Assembly: GCA_963082975.1 (NCBI GenBank)
Contig: OY720348.1
Span: 58,565,461 to 58,629,460, forward strand
Source: Labia minor
Taxonomy: Eukaryota; Arthropoda; Insecta; Dermaptera; Spongiphoridae
Direction of reading: 5' to 3'
DNA length: 64,000 nt
Under the pieces are notes generated by a model, which had not been told where the DNA came from, ran no database searches, and saw only the letters and a list, made by a program, of their open reading frames with translations. Within the stretch, counting starts at the first letter, position 1. Every line of letters starts with the position of its first letter. The translations under genes and the position numbers were made by a program. This document shows positions 1 to 11,600 of this stretch, piece by piece.

Positions 1-92
1 GTAATAAACTTTATAAAAGACGTTTTCTGATTCCTTGGTGAATTGGCTTCAACTGATTTTTTTCTTTTGGATATTCATTTTACAATAATAAA

Positions 93-488
93 ATGATTAA
101 AAACCCAGAAATTATGTTGGTTTGGCTCAGTGGAGATCCTAATGTATTTCATTTCGAAACTAGAGAAGAATTATTCGACGGTATGTAAATCATATTCCAG
201 CAAGATTTATAAATTTACTCATCAATCTAATCACCGTTTTTATTTGTAGCATTCGCCAAAATGTATGTTGACGAAGTTAAATCCACATTTCCAGAGGCGG
301 AATATATTTTGATAGGATGCAATGAATTGCATAGTTGGTTAATGAAACAACCGAAATTTCTCATCTTTGTTAAGGTGAACGACATATATCATTGTGTTTC
401 TGACGATCGTAATGGTTATATTACGCTAATCATCCTTCAAGGGCTCGAGAAGGTGCGATCTCTCCTGAAAGATTTAAGAAACGGGTAG
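93..488 (+). CDS. Small two-exon protein family, copy 1 (exons 93-180, 250-488)
   Basis: Predicted 108 aa protein; I do not recognise the family. Exon 1 starts at the ATG at 93 and ends at 180 before GTATGTAAAT; the 69 bp intron ends in TTTGTAG and exon 2 runs from 250 to a TAG stop. The splice phase (one base carried over, giving an Ala codon) is the same in all five complete copies, which supports the model. This is the most divergent copy. It keeps the family landmarks: an acidic EELF end to exon 1, a KMYVDEV segment after the splice, P-K-F-L-I-F-V-K-V-N in the middle, and a short helical tail. There is no signal peptide or membrane segment, so it is probably a soluble cytosolic or nuclear protein. 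Upstream sequence is cut by the window edge. A first-exon remnant of this subtype lies at 33674-33709 on the other strand. Confidence 0.72.
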
Positions 489-1369
489 AGATTACTTGAA
501 AATTAAAAAAATTTTCTCACTATTTTACTGTGCATTCTTAAATTTTCAATAATATATCCTACATTTTGTAGTTTCCATTTCCTCAGGATTTTGATCTCTT
601 CTATTAAGTAATTAACAGCTTGACACACTCAATTATTATATTAAAATATATTTTTTTATTAATTCTAATTTTTTTTCACAACTCTTAAAAAATCCAAATA
701 TTTTATTTGTATTATTTTATTGTTCATCGATAAAATATAAATTAATAAAATATTGGATTACAATTTGCATAGTCTATGGTATATTTATTTCTTATTTTTT
801 TATTGTGAATTAAAAGATTTATTGTTCTGATTATATTGCATTCATTTACCTTCTTATTGGTAGTTTCCAATGTACCATTCCTTGTTTAAGAAAAAAACAC
901 AATTCATTTTTGACTTTTCTATGAAAATCAATCAATACAGGTCAAAATTCTTTACTACTTTAATTAATTATAAATAATTCATTTATTTATTTAAAATATG
1001 TCATACAATTTTTAAACTACATATTTGACTTCATAAAAAGGAAGAAAGATGTTAGAAATAATACTAATTAACAGAGAATATATTTTTTTTATTTTAAATT
1101 GTTATTATTATTATTTTTATTTAAAACAAAGTAGCCGAAAAATAAAAAATAAAAACATTAAACATTAAGCAAGTATTAAAAATGTTTTTTAATACATTGT
1201 TGCACGTTTCCCTAAAATGTAGCATTGCTCCTAATTAAAGAGGCCTATGGAGTCATTTGGGGTAGCCAGTGCTGAACTAGATAATAATTCTAGACCACAA
1301 ATTAACTTGGAGGAAACATAACACAATAAAACGAAAACATGTAGAAAACAGACGTGTTTTAAATAAAAT
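489..1369. other. AT-rich non-coding stretch
   Basis: No convincing ORF. It contains the 3' flank of small-gene copy 1. A stretch near 840-960 matches, inverted, the 9060-9170 region, and another near 1275-1335 matches, inverted, 7555-7610, so it is built from the same duplicated blocks as the rest of the left half. Confidence 0.6.
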
Positions 1370-2003
1370 ATAATAAGTTGACCTGTGGCCAGGTCCGAAC
1401 CGACCGACGGTTTGAAAAATTAATTTCCAGCTACAGAAACAATTTCAAATAATTTTAATATATCTATTAATGTAATAAAAAACGGATATGAATATAACAT
1501 AAATATTTTTAATTTAATTTTATTTATAATATATATGAAAGACCAGGCTGTGACGTCATGAATGGCTGGATGTCGTCATATAATTTTAAATCAAGAAAAA
1601 ACTAATAAATATTATCTTTCTCGAAGATAAAACCAATACAAAGTGCATGATTCGTGGTGATATGTATAAAATCTCATGTGAAATTTGGTGCGAAAATAAC
1701 CCTTCCCTTCTTATCGTCGATCGCTAATACTACCACTTCCGGTTTTCGGATTTGCACCAAAAGTTGATCAATTCATCCCACTGATGCATTAAGTTAATAT
1801 ACCAAATTTCATCAAAATCCGTTCAGCCGTTCAGGCTGTAAACATCTATACGGACGGACAGACGGACGGACGCACAGACATCATGCTAAAAATACTTTTT
1901 TTCTGTTTAGAAAATGCATGATTCGTGGAGATGTGTAAAAATCTCCACGTGTGAAATTTGGTGTGAAAACAATACCTCCCTTACTATCGTCGGTCGGTAA
2001 AAA
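1370..2003 (-). repeat. Family A dispersed repeat, full-length copy
   Basis: Read on the minus strand it starts with CCGACCGACGATAGTAAGG and ends near CAGGTCAACTTAT, about 640 bp. It carries a run of TCCG/TCTG units and the phrase GATGAAATTTGGTATAT. It matches blocks at 17373-18003, 25240-25887 and 28258-28907 almost end to end. No ORF is conserved, so it looks like a non-autonomous element. Confidence 0.85.
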
Positions 2004-4019
2004 CGAATAAGTTCAATTTAGTTTCTGATATTACAATAATATTTTATTTTATGGCACACTAAAATATTGGTTTGAACAGAAACATCATTTTGGCACGATA
2101 CCCAAAATGTAATTGCGACCAGTAGTTTAGACCAGTGCTGAGCAACCAGTGTGCCTTAAAGGTGATACAGGTGTGCCGCCGCGATCAAATGAAACTTTTA
2201 GAAATCCGCATAATTTTATATGTAAGTTTAGAATTAATTTCTATTAGTGTAATTTTATTTGACTAATCAAACTCTTTTTTTTTTTTTTATTAGAATTATA
2301 ATATTTTATTCCTTTCCTCACTCACACTTAACTATAATAATATATATTATAGAATGTAAATGACTTGCTTTATCATAATTTTTCCAAAATGTAACATTTT
2401 TATACTTTTTCAAATTCAATTTCTTTCCTCAAATATTAAAATATATGTTTCAATTAAAATGATTAATTAATATAAAAATAATTTTATGAGATAATAAGAA
2501 AGAAATAGAATTATTTTTTTAGATAACAATAAATTGAAAATAATATTGATAAAAAAATATTTCTTAGTAAAATAAATTTATCTATTTCTATTTATTTCTA
2601 TATTTATTTTTATAACGGTACTTTATATTTAATATTAATAGTTTAGTATGCGATGGTGATCAGTGACCCCAACACCGATTGACGCCACAACTTAAAGGTA
2701 ATTATAAATACAAGCCCTTGTCACCTTTATAACACCTTTTTTTGAATTAACTAACGTGCCACAAAATTGTCATGATTGATTTGTTTTCTCCACCACATGT
2801 AACTCTTTTAGCATTAATATAAAATCGAATATTTTTGTATAACTAAAAGTGAATAAATTTCAAACTTTATACTAAGAAAATAAAAAGATTATTAACAGAT
2901 GTGGAATTTATTTTTGGTAAAAATAGATCTTTCCTAAAAATTGTCTATTATTTTTTTTTATTTATTTATTTTATTTTTAATTGTATGAAATTGATTTTAG
3001 TGTGTAGTGCTGTGGATTCATTATCTAATTTCTAATATTTAACTGAATTTTAGGCAAATTCTCATTTCGATATTTAAAAAAAAATGGTTCTTGTTTTATT
3101 ATTCTAATAACTTTCTTTCTATCTCAGATGATATTCAAAAATTTCAGAAATTCTTAAGATATCATCAATATAATTTCCACCAAATTCTTGGAAATGATTT
3201 AAATAAATTATGTTTGTTAATACACTTTGGAGAGAATACTATTGGTGAAATATCAAAATGAAATCTTTCTCCCTTACAGATAATGACCAAAAAGTAAAAT
3301 TTATATAGATATCGTGAACCACTTGCAATTTCTAGTTTTAACAATGCTGTGCTAAAATCTAGGAAGATTGCGATTCCAACCGTCTCTATGGGCAAAGTAA
3401 AACTTTGTTAAGCTTGATATAAATTTTAAAAAAATATTTTTTTTTTTTTATAAATATTGATAAAATTTAAAGCATATATTAAAATAAGAGCATATAAGAA
3501 TATTTTGGCAATATTTTATTGTAATCGGCTCAACCAATTTTGAGTTTATAAGTTCACAATTTTCTGGGCAAAGAGACTGATAGAATGATGAAAAGTCAAA
3601 TTTGGATACTCCAGGTCATGAAAAGTGAAGATTTGCAAAAAATTTAATATCCTAAACAATTCGATTTGTACGGCAACAACACTCAATGATATTAACAAAA
3701 GTCCAAACATCAAACTGCATACACTGTATTTATCATGTTTTTATATTCCGAGGGCATTCAAACGACATTTCAGTAATAAAATGTAAAATTTGCCGGTTTC
3801 GTCTATTTAGATAAATAAATATTTAGTAGTACTAAATTTCATAAATTAAAATTTTAAAGTGTATTGTTCAATTTTAACTCATTTCTATTGAAGAAAGTTA
3901 AAATTATTCAAAAAATAATCTTGTCTTTGTGCGTGCCATCAAAATTTTCAAGTGCTAATTATGGCACGCGTGCCATAGGTTCACCATCAGGGAAGTAGTA
4001 GTGTAGGATGATCTATAAT
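2004..4019. other. AT-rich intergenic DNA with hAT-like end fragments
   Basis: No gene is supported. Two short GC-richer patches (about 2125-2175 and 3925-3995) resemble ends of non-autonomous hAT elements: CAGTGCTGAGCAACC at about 2131, and GGCACGCGTGCCATAGG at about 3964 on the way to a CATCAG end. They could be the ends of one decayed ~1.85 kb element, but I found no clean 8 bp duplication. The 76-codon minus-strand ORF at 3165-3395 has no recognisable features. Confidence 0.4.
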
Positions 4020-4454
4020 GTTGGGGTGCAGGGGGAAAAATTTTGACAAAATAAATTATTTATTAATACATAAAGTTTATACTATACTTATACGTAATTT
4101 AAAAATGTTATTTTACTTTTAGGTTCTCAGTTACAAAACTATTCACTTTTAAATTTATTTTTTGCACTATAATTGGGGGGGGGGGGGAGTGCTCGTGCCC
4201 CCACCCCGACCCGACGCCACTTGATATACATATATAATTTTTTCTTATATTTTTATATTATTAGACAAGTTTTAGATTCATATATAAATAAATAAAAGCA
4301 AATATTTAAATTTCCTTTATTTATAAATTATTAATTTGTATTATTATGTTGCTAACTTTATAAATATTTTTTTTTTTTTGGTTTTTTTATTGCCAAGAAA
4401 GTCAAAATCGTTTTTAAAAATCAAATAATTAATATTTATTTTATTCTAAATAAT

Positions 4455-4493
<39 letters not shown>
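4455..4493. repeat. (AAT)n microsatellite
   Basis: Uninterrupted AAT/ATT trinucleotide repeat. The same site carries repeats of different length in the other cassettes (about 11567-11600 and 27820-27862). The poly-Ile and poly-Asn ORFs overlapping these sites are artefacts. Confidence 0.9.
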
Positions 4494-4494
<1 letters not shown>

Positions 4495-5327
4495 GGAATA
4501 TGAATAATATTAACCAAAGCAACTTTGCAACATTGTTTCCAACCCTCTTTCTTTCTATTATAAGAGAATATCGTGTTTTTTAGTTTAAAACTAACACCTT
4601 TAATTAGTTTTTTTTTTATTATTTTTTTTATTATCATAGCTAAATAATGTAGCTGTAATTCTATAAATGATATTAGAGCGCTATCTGGCGAATCTTAAAG
4701 TAAATTAATTGTTAATAATAAATTTGTATTTCTATTTTCAATATATTATTCAATTTTTTCTATTCCATTTTTTTCAAAATTATTTATTTATTTTTAATTG
4801 TCAATTTTAATTTATAAATGATTTATTTAATAATTTGCTTATCGTTGAACACGAATTTCTTTATATTTTAGTCTGTAAGATGAAAATAATTTTCTTGTAG
4901 TGTATGAACAATTTGTAAAAAAAAATCAGAAGTCATTTTTCTTGCAAATTATTATTAGTTATTGTATTGAATTTGCAAGGGCAGAGCTAAGCCTAATATA
5001 TTTTTAAAATTTTTAATTAATTTTGAAAATCCTTTAAAAATATTGTTGACGATGATTTGAAATTATCAAAGTTAAAAATTAATTTTATTTTCTATTTTCA
5101 ATATTTTAATCAATTTTTTCTATTCCACATCTTTCAAAATATATTTATTTATTTTTAATTGTCAATTTTCATTTATAAATGAAACTAGAGCGCTATCTGG
5201 CCAATTAATTATTAATTAATTGAATTCTGAAATTAATTAACATGCGTACAATCTTAAAGAAATTATTAATAATTGAGATCTTATTGTTAACAAATTCATT
5301 GCTAATTCCTTCAGAGAGAGAATCATT

Positions 5328-5355
5328 TTCCAATATAACATTTCTTCTCCTCTTT
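5328..5355 (+). promoter_or_regulatory. Candidate core promoter (TATA-like) of small-gene copy 2
   Basis: TTCCAATATAACATTTCTTC lies about 126 bp upstream of the ATG. The equivalent TATATAAG element of copy 4 (18497) and TATAAAAT of copy 5 (minus strand, about 26923) sit at almost the same distance, each followed by a CTTCTCCTC pyrimidine stretch. The conservation and spacing suggest a TATA box and start region. This is inferred, with no expression evidence. Confidence 0.5.
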
Positions 5356-5461
5356 GCGATTTATTATATGAAATAAATTCTGTTTAATTCGATTGCAATT
5401 CTTTTTTGAATTGAATTCAACTGATTGAATTAAAGTTGAGTCTCGTCTTCAATTTTATAAA

Positions 5462-5858
5462 ATGATCAATTTACCAGAACTTATCTTGAAATATGAAAAC
5501 GGCGCAAATGATTTCATATTATATTTCCAAAATAATGAAGAATTATTTGATGGTGTGTAAATCTTGTTCCACTCCTATTTGTAACCTTTCCCATCCATTT
5601 ATACTCCCTCTTTTTTTAGCTGTTTGTAAGATGTATATTGAAGAGGTAACTTCCAGACATCCAGAGACGCATACCGTTTTAATCACCTACGACATTTTGA
5701 AAGAATGGATATGGCAACTCCCCAAATTCCTGATTTATGTCAAAGTGAACAACAAATATGATTGTTCATTAGAAGATCAGGAAGATTTGATTCAAAATTG
5801 CTTAATGGCAGGGTTTAATAAAGTGCAATCCTTCCTGGATGAGTCAGGTAGTCAATAA
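5462..5858 (+). CDS. Small two-exon protein family, copy 2 (exons 5462-5552, 5620-5858)
   Basis: Predicted 109 aa protein of unrecognised family. The 67 bp intron has donor GTGTGTAAAT and acceptor CTTTTTTTAG and joins a split Ala codon. Exon 1 has hydrophobic alternation (ILYF) then NNEELFD. Exon 2 begins AVCKMYIEEV, has the motif DILKEWIW, a P-K-F-L-I-Y-V-K-V-N strand-like segment, an acidic stretch SLEDQEDLI, and ends in SFLDESGSQ. This is the only complete copy with the DESGSQ tail; its 3' flank continues into sequence also found after the three second-exon pseudogenes. It is probably closest to the ancestral gene. There are no transmembrane or secretion signals. Reading the whole 5493-5858 frame as one ORF would translate the intron and is wrong. 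Confidence 0.75.
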
Positions 5859-6250
5859 TGACTCCCACTCATTCCTAAATATCCTGTTATTATATATAAT
5901 TTTTTGCAATATACTCTTTTCCATTTTGTATAGTTGGTTTTTTCTCTCTCATTCAATGCTTGTATTTCTACATATAAAAAGTTAATTAAATTTTTTTTTT
6001 AATGATTTCGGTATAAAATATTATTTAAGAATGTATTTAAATAAATCTTTGCTGTCTATTCGATGCCTCATATTTCAGTATACTTTTTTAAACATCACTA
6101 ATTAATTCATAAAATTTAATTAATACTATTATTAAAATAATTTATTGTAAAATTCATCAAATTAAAAAAATATAATTAATTTAATAAAATTTATCATTTA
6201 TATATATTCAATATTTATATTGCATATGAATTATTATCATTTAAAATAAT
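5859..6250. other. 3' flank of small-gene copy 2, non-coding
   Basis: AT-rich. The first ~100 bp match the sequence following the DESGSQ pseudogene tails near 9600-9660, 19460-19560 and 24900-24990. No ORF. Confidence 0.55.
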
Positions 6251-6254
6251 ATAA

Positions 6255-7112
6255 GCTGGAGTGTCTCTTCTCGACTATCTCGAAATTTTAATTAGATTAA
6301 ATGACATATATTATATTTAAATTAAATTTAATTAATTAAATTATAAATTAAAATTAATAATGGCATCAAGTCACGTGGTGGCGCGTGATTTGCAGTGTTA
6401 AAAAATTAATTCCGGTACTACGAAAACTACGAATTTTGAATAATGCAAGTATACCAAATTTTATTATTCAAGCTCAAACGTTAATCTTGTCTACATACAC
6501 ACACACATACATACATACATACATACATACACACACACAGACATTTCTCTCAACCTTAGTGAAAATGACTCATGGACCTTCAAAACATAGGTATAATTAG
6601 CTGGAGTGTCTCCACTCGACTATCTCGCAATTTGAATTGGATTAAATAACATAATATATTATATTTAAATTAAATTTAATTAATTATAAATTATAAATAA
6701 TAAATATTAAACCAGCGCATTTTGGCTTATTATTGATGGCACCATGGCACGTGTTGGCGCGTGAGATTTGCAGTGTTAAAAAATTATATAATTCTGGTAC
6801 CTTCAGCAATTCAATCAAGCTGAAATTCTATATATAGCAGTTTTATACAATTATTAATCATGTGAAAAATTATCAAACATATTTTTATTTTTACGCTCAC
6901 TTTAGAGGAAAAAAAAATCAAAACGTTGTAGGTAATGACCATCTTCCGGTTGAGCTACATTTCTCAAAAGTTGATAGAAAACTACGAATAATGTCCATGT
7001 ACCAAATTTCACCATTCTAGCTCAAACCGTTTTTGCGTAATCTTGTCTACATACATACACACACAGACACACACACACAGACATTTTTCTCACCTTGGCG
7101 AGATAGTAAAAA
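6255..7112 (+). repeat. Family B dispersed repeat, two adjacent copies
   Basis: Each copy starts with AGCTGGAGTGTCTCNNCTCGAC and a long A/T stretch, followed by GGCACCA...CACGTG...GGCGCGTGA, then CACACACACAGACATTTTTCTC. One copy is 6255-6597 and the other 6600-7112. Relatives are at 20330-20597 plus 20863-21020 (minus), 24214-24500, 33888-34490 and 34690-34936 (minus). CTATCTCGC near the start and GCGAGATAG near the end form a short inverted pair. No conserved ORF. Confidence 0.75.
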
Positions 7113-7309
7113 CATCAAAAATAGTGACTGGACAACTACGCAATGCTTTTTTGTTGGTAAAAATCACATGGGTTGATTTGCTGCCATACGGCATTTAAAA
7201 AGTCACTTTTAAATCATATTTATAATCCTTTGAAGTTCGGGTTCGAATAATCATTGTTTTTTATGTGGGATTTCTTGGATTTGAATTTCATTAGATTGGA
7301 ATTCTAGAG

Positions 7310-7558
7310 TACCTTAAACATTCGAAACTTCGACAAGACTCATTCCATTTTCATCTCCTTCATTTTCATCAGTTAGTTCGTCAGGTTCTGGAGGCAACAC
7401 TATAACTTTTACATTCTCATTATTTTCTTATAAATCATGTACAAATTCTTCACTATTAGCAAGATCAGTTAACAGTTATACTTTTACATTCTCATTATTT
7501 TCTTATAAATCATGTACAAATTCTTCACTATTAGCAAGATCAGTTAACGAGTTGTTTT
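7310..7558 (-). pseudogene. piggyBac-like transposase N-terminal remnant with internal tandem duplication
   Basis: Minus-strand translation gives an acidic stretch including VIVLPPEPDELTDENEGDEN, the type of acidic N-terminal segment found in piggyBac-family transposases, followed after a few codons by a stop. A ~75 bp segment is tandemly duplicated (about 7400-7475 and 7478-7553) and both repeats contain an in-frame stop. No catalytic domain is present, so it is a dead fragment. The family assignment rests on a short acidic motif and is tentative. Confidence 0.45.
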
Positions 7559-7639
7559 CGTTTTATTGTAATATGTTTCCTCCAAGTTAATTTGTGGTCT
7601 AGAATTATTTCCAGATATTTTGCTTGAGTAATTTGTGGA

Positions 7640-7790
7640 ATTATTTGATTGTTTATAATGACTGGACTACTACGCAATCCTTTTTTGTTGGTAAAAATCA
7701 CATGGGTCTATTTGCTGCCATTCGCCATTTAAAAAGCCACTTTTAAATCATATTTATAATCCTTTCTAGGTTGTTATTGGTGGTGAATAA
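7640..7790. repeat. Short dispersed repeat block
   Basis: GGACTACTACGCAATCC...TTTTTTGTTGGTAAAAATCACATGGG recurs from about 7130 (GGACAACTACGCAATGC). It is about 100 bp, has no ORF, and is probably transposon debris between the piggyBac-like and Jockey-like remnants. Confidence 0.5.
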
Positions 7791-8890
7791 ATTGATGTCG
7801 CAAGCAAAGGTAGCGTGGCTTTGGAAGAATTTGGTAAGTCAACAGTATTAATTAGGTAGAGGAAGGGAACTAGTAAATTACCTTGAGGAACACCAGCATG
7901 GACAGGGTAAAGAGGAGAATTTAAATCAGAGTATCCTACTATGAAATGCCTAACGGCATTGGTAGGATTCCAGCAAGCAGTAAGTAGAAATTAGTTGAGA
8001 CAAGTTTTTGTAGCTTGTACAAGAATCCCATTTGACAGACCTCGTCAAAAACCTGAGAGAGACTAATAGAATAGACACACAATTAGTTATATTACACATA
8101 TTTTTTTGAATATAATATTATATTTCTATCAATACAAATTAGTTAGTAGTAACAAAACAATTCAAAATACTAAAACAAGATTATTATTTGTAAAATAAAT
8201 AAACATTATATTAGATCAAAGTCCAACTTTGCAAAAACTGGTCCGCACTTAGCCTACTTCAACTTTTATTATTTAATAAAAATATTCTATAGAAGTAGAG
8301 AGAAGTTGAGAGAAGTTTTTTGATTTTGTTTAACAATCCCATGGGCAAGACCTTGTCAAAAACCTGACGAATAGAATAGAACAACAAAAGGGCACTATTG
8401 CTTTTTCTCTAGGGATTCAGAAATTGTCTTTGTTACTCTAGGACAGAGGTGGCCAACCCAAATGATCTTGCGGGCCACTTTGGAAATGCATCATAACCTC
8501 GCGGGCCGCATATAAAATTATACATACCCATTTTAGATATTGTTTGGTGTGACAAATTGAAAAATAATGAATTTTTATTATGTTTACTATTATTTTTACA
8601 TATAAACATATATAATATAATAATAATGATAAAAGTGTGATGAATCTCGCGGGCCGCAAAAATGTTTACGGCGGGTCGCGGGTTGGCCACCCCTGCTCTA
8701 GGAACATGTTCGATGGTGTCGTGATGTCGTGATGACTTCTGAATCCAAATTGGTGTACAGATATGATGTTTTTAGTATCGATAATTGAGTAAGGTTCATT
8801 GTTTATTAGTCTTTCCAGAATTTTAGAAAATATTGAGATCGAACTGATGGACCTATAAGAGTTTACTTGCTGTAATGTATCTGAAAATAA
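7790..8890 (-). pseudogene. Jockey-like non-LTR reverse transcriptase pseudogene
   Basis: Minus-strand pieces translate to recognisable Jockey-clade reverse transcriptase blocks in the expected order: SKILERLINNEPYSII and VHQFGFRSHHD (about 8725-8880), VFDEVCQMGFLYKL after a frameshift (about 8020-8070), then HAGVPQGNLLVPFLYLIN (about 7865-7925). Frameshifts and stops interrupt every block, and the active-site FADD region is not intact. A hAT-type MITE (8444-8695) is inserted within it. A partly repeated stretch (GACCTCGTCAAAAACCTGA at about 8038 and a near match at about 8350) indicates local rearrangement. The element would normally encode an endonuclease plus reverse transcriptase; here it is non-functional. 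Confidence 0.75.
8444..8695. mobile_element. hAT-type MITE with perfect 8 bp target duplication
   Basis: 252 bp element beginning CAGAGGTGGCCAACCC and ending GGGTTGGCCACCCCTG, with imperfect terminal inverted repeats. It is flanked by identical CTCTAGGA at 8436-8443 and 8696-8703. An 8 bp duplication and CAG...CTG ends are diagnostic of hAT transposition. GCGGGCCGC motifs sit inside both ends. It encodes no protein and interrupts the Jockey remnant. ORFs reading through it are spurious. Confidence 0.95.
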
Positions 8891-9663
8891 TTTATTTAAT
8901 AAAAATATTCTATAGAAACATATGAACGATTTATTTTAAAAATAGACAAAGTCAATTTACTATTAACTTAAGAAAAAAATCAATGGCTAACCAATTTTGA
9001 TCTTTAGTCAATTTAAATTTAGCAATATATATATATAGTTGATTTAAAAAATGGTGCACAGGATTTTTATGAAATTAAAGTACTAAGGAATTGACCTGTA
9101 TTGATTGAATTTCATAGAAAAGTAAAAAATTAATTGTTTTTTTTTTCTTAAACAAGGAATGGTTCAAAAATGAATCAACTTTAAAATTTGTTTACGTATT
9201 AAATTATTTTATTATTTAAAACAGCCAATTAATTGATCCTATTCCATTGCTAGGATTGAGTAGTTGTTATCAAAAGTGCAAGATATATAAAGGAGTGGTT
9301 CATTAGAAAATATCAATGAAAAGGTAAAAACATGCAATGTACTTCAAACATAAACTATTTTTCTTCACATTTGGGAAAAAAGAAATAAATATACAATGGT
9401 TTGTTCAAATTGTAATCCAATATTTTATTGATTAATTTTTATTGATGAAAAATAAAATATTTTTTCAAGTGTTATAAAAAAATTACAATTTTTAAAATTT
9501 TTTTATATATAATAAAACTGATGATAGAATATAGCAGAATAAAAAAAAATACATGCATTGAATTACAGAATCAAAGAGAAAAAACAACATTACAACCTGG
9601 AGAATAGTATATTAAAATAAATTATAAAAAATAGCAGGATATTTAGGAATGAGTGGGAGTCAT

Positions 9664-9832
9664 TATTGACTACCTGACTCATCCAGGAAGGATTGCACTT
9701 TATTAAACCCTGCCATTAAGAAATTATGTATCAAATCTTCCTGTACTTCTAATGAACAATCATATTTGTTGTTCATTTTGACATAAATCAGGAATTTGAG
9801 GGTTTGTCATATCCATTCCTTCAAAATGTAAT
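9664..9832 (-). pseudogene. Truncated exon-2 pseudogene of the small-protein family
   Basis: Minus-strand reading gives ILKEWI-stop-QTLKFLIYVKMNN... through to FLDESGSQ and a stop. The 5' part of exon 2 and all of exon 1 are missing, and the expected Trp codon is TGA. The copy at 24990-25166 shares this stop, so the lesion predates the duplication of the cassette. The tail matches gene copy 2. Confidence 0.8.
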
Positions 9833-9999
9833 ATTATTAATATCATTTTAAATATAATTTGTTTTAAGATTACTAAATTATTCATTTATTTATTAAAATT
9901 TCTTTTTTTTTTAATTTTATAAATTTACATGCTGTTACAAAATAACATTAAATAAATTGTTTGTTTATAATAATCCCAGTGGATGTTTCCTTTACTTTG

Positions 10000-10135
10000 T
10001 AATCAAATTGTTTGAGGTTGGAATTAGAATCTTGCTATGGAATCACTGGGAAGGGACTTTTTTTTTTATTTTAAGTCTACGTTCACTAGATGGGATTAAA
10101 AGTTTTTTTACTAAATCACTGGGGTGGTCTGTTAG
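10000..10135 (-). pseudogene. Jockey-like ORF2 C-terminal fragment
   Basis: The minus-strand translation includes DHPSDLVKKLLIPSSERRLK followed by a Lys run, the same C-terminus as the longer Jockey remnant at 25995-26275. Only the last ~40 codons remain. It lies between the exon-2 pseudogene and small-gene copy 3. Confidence 0.6.
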
Positions 10136-10274
10136 AATATTATAAAAAATATGGAGTGTCTCCACTCGACTATCTCTTAAATTTTATTAATATATACACA
10201 TATATTATATTTTAATAGAATTATAAATATTATATAATATTGAAAATATTATATATTAAAAAATATATAAATTA

Positions 10275-10665
10275 CTAAAGACAAACAACCCACTTTTTCA
10301 CTTTATTAAACCCTGCCATTAAGAAATTTTGAATCAAATCGTCCTGATCTTCTAATGAACAATTATATTTGTTGTCGTTCACTTTGACATAAATCTGGAA
10401 TGTGGGGATTTGCCATATCCATTCCTTCAAAATGTCGTAGGTGATTACAACGGTAAGCGTCTCTGGATGTCTGGATGTAAAATCTTCAACATACTTCTTA
10501 CAAACAGCTAAAAAAAGAGGGAGAATAAATGAATGGGAATGGTTAAAAATAAGAGTGGAATAAGATTTACATACCATCAAATAATACTTCCTTATTTTGG
10601 CAATATAATATTAAAGGATTTGCACCATTTTCATATTTCAAGACAAGTTCTGTGAAATTGATCAT
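10275..10665 (-). CDS. Small two-exon protein family, copy 3 (exons 10665-10575, 10507-10275)
   Basis: Predicted 107 aa protein. Exon 1 starts at the ATG at 10665-10663 and ends before GTATGTAAAT; the 67 bp intron ends TTTTTTAG before CTGTTTG. The protein has ELVLKYENGANPLILYC in exon 1, AVCKKYVEDFTSRHPE, DILKEWIWQIP, QIYVKVNDN and SLEDQDDLIQNF. The C-terminus is KKWVVCL in place of the SFLDESGSQ of copy 2, because exon 2 runs into different downstream sequence. It is nearly identical to copy 5 (26405-26795). The frame is intact and may be functional. The TATA-like element seen upstream of copies 2, 4 and 5 is degraded here (about 10774-10790). Confidence 0.72.
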
Positions 10666-11569
10666 GTTTTCAAATGAAAATTAGACTCAACTTTAATTCA
10701 ATCAGTTGAATTCAATTCAAAAAAGAATGGCAATTTTATTTGATCGAATTTATTTCATATAATATAATAAATCGAGAAGAGATATATTATCGTTTTTTCT
10801 AATAATATTCACCACAATTATTTTCTTATCTAAATAAAATATTTTAGAGTAAATTTATTCTTTTTTGTTATGAATTACAACTGAATTTATTACCCAATGA
10901 GATGTCAATTATTAACAATTTCTTTAAGATTGTACGCATGTTAATTAATTTCAGAATTCAATTAATTAATAATTAATTGGCCAGATAGCGCTCTAGTATC
11001 ATTTCAAGATGATAAATTGACAATTAAAAAAAAAATATATTTTGAAAGATGTGGAATAGAAAAAATTTGATTAAAATATTGAAAATAGAAAATAAAATTA
11101 ATTTTTAACTTTGATAATTTCAAACACTACAAGAAAATTATTTTTATCTTACAGACTAAAATACAAAGAAATTCGTGTTCAACGAGAAGCAAATTATTAA
11201 ATAAATCATTTATAAATTAAAATTGACAATTAAAAATAAATAATAATATTTTGAAAAATATGGAATAGAAAAAATTGAATAAAATATTGAAAATAGAAAT
11301 ACAAATTATTAACAATTAATTTACTTTAAGGTTGGCCAGATAGCGCTCTAATATCATTTATAGAATTACAATGCGCGGGGTCCAGCTACATTATTTGGCT
11401 ATGATAATAAAAAAAATAATAAAAAAGAAAAACTAATTAAAGGGGTTAGTTTTAAACTAAAAAACAAGATATTCTCTTATAATAGAAAGAAAGAGGGTTG
11501 GAAATAAATGTTAATGATGACATTACATTGTTGCAAAGTTGCTTTGGTTAATATTATTCATATTTCTAA

Positions 11570-11600
<31 letters not shown>

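Larger units (their letters stand above)
4020..5461 (+). repeat. Duplicated 5' flank of small-gene copy 2
   Basis: This ~1.4 kb block recurs upstream of gene copy 3 (inverted, to about 12000), copy 5 (inverted, to about 28250) and in part copy 4 (from about 18010). Landmarks in order: a G-run with GACCCGACGCCAC at about 4180-4225, an (AAT)n tract at 4455-4490, GAGCGCTATCTGGCGAAT at about 4676 and a second GAGCGCTATCTGGCC at about 5189. The repeated GAGCGCTATCTGG motif suggests an internal tandem duplication inside the flank. Confidence 0.8.

Noticed and set aside
4446-4637. Short ORFs with poly-Ile or poly-Asn runs (also 11508-11738, 27759-27986)
   Set aside because: They translate AAT/ATT microsatellites and are not conserved beyond the repeat.
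5493-5858. Single-exon 121-codon reading of small-gene copy 2
   Set aside because: It reads through a GT-AG intron conserved in position in four other copies and lacks the shared MIN(L/F) N-terminus.
8433-8690. Two overlapping minus-strand ORFs of 73-85 codons
   Set aside because: They lie entirely within a hAT MITE whose ends and 8 bp duplication are clear.
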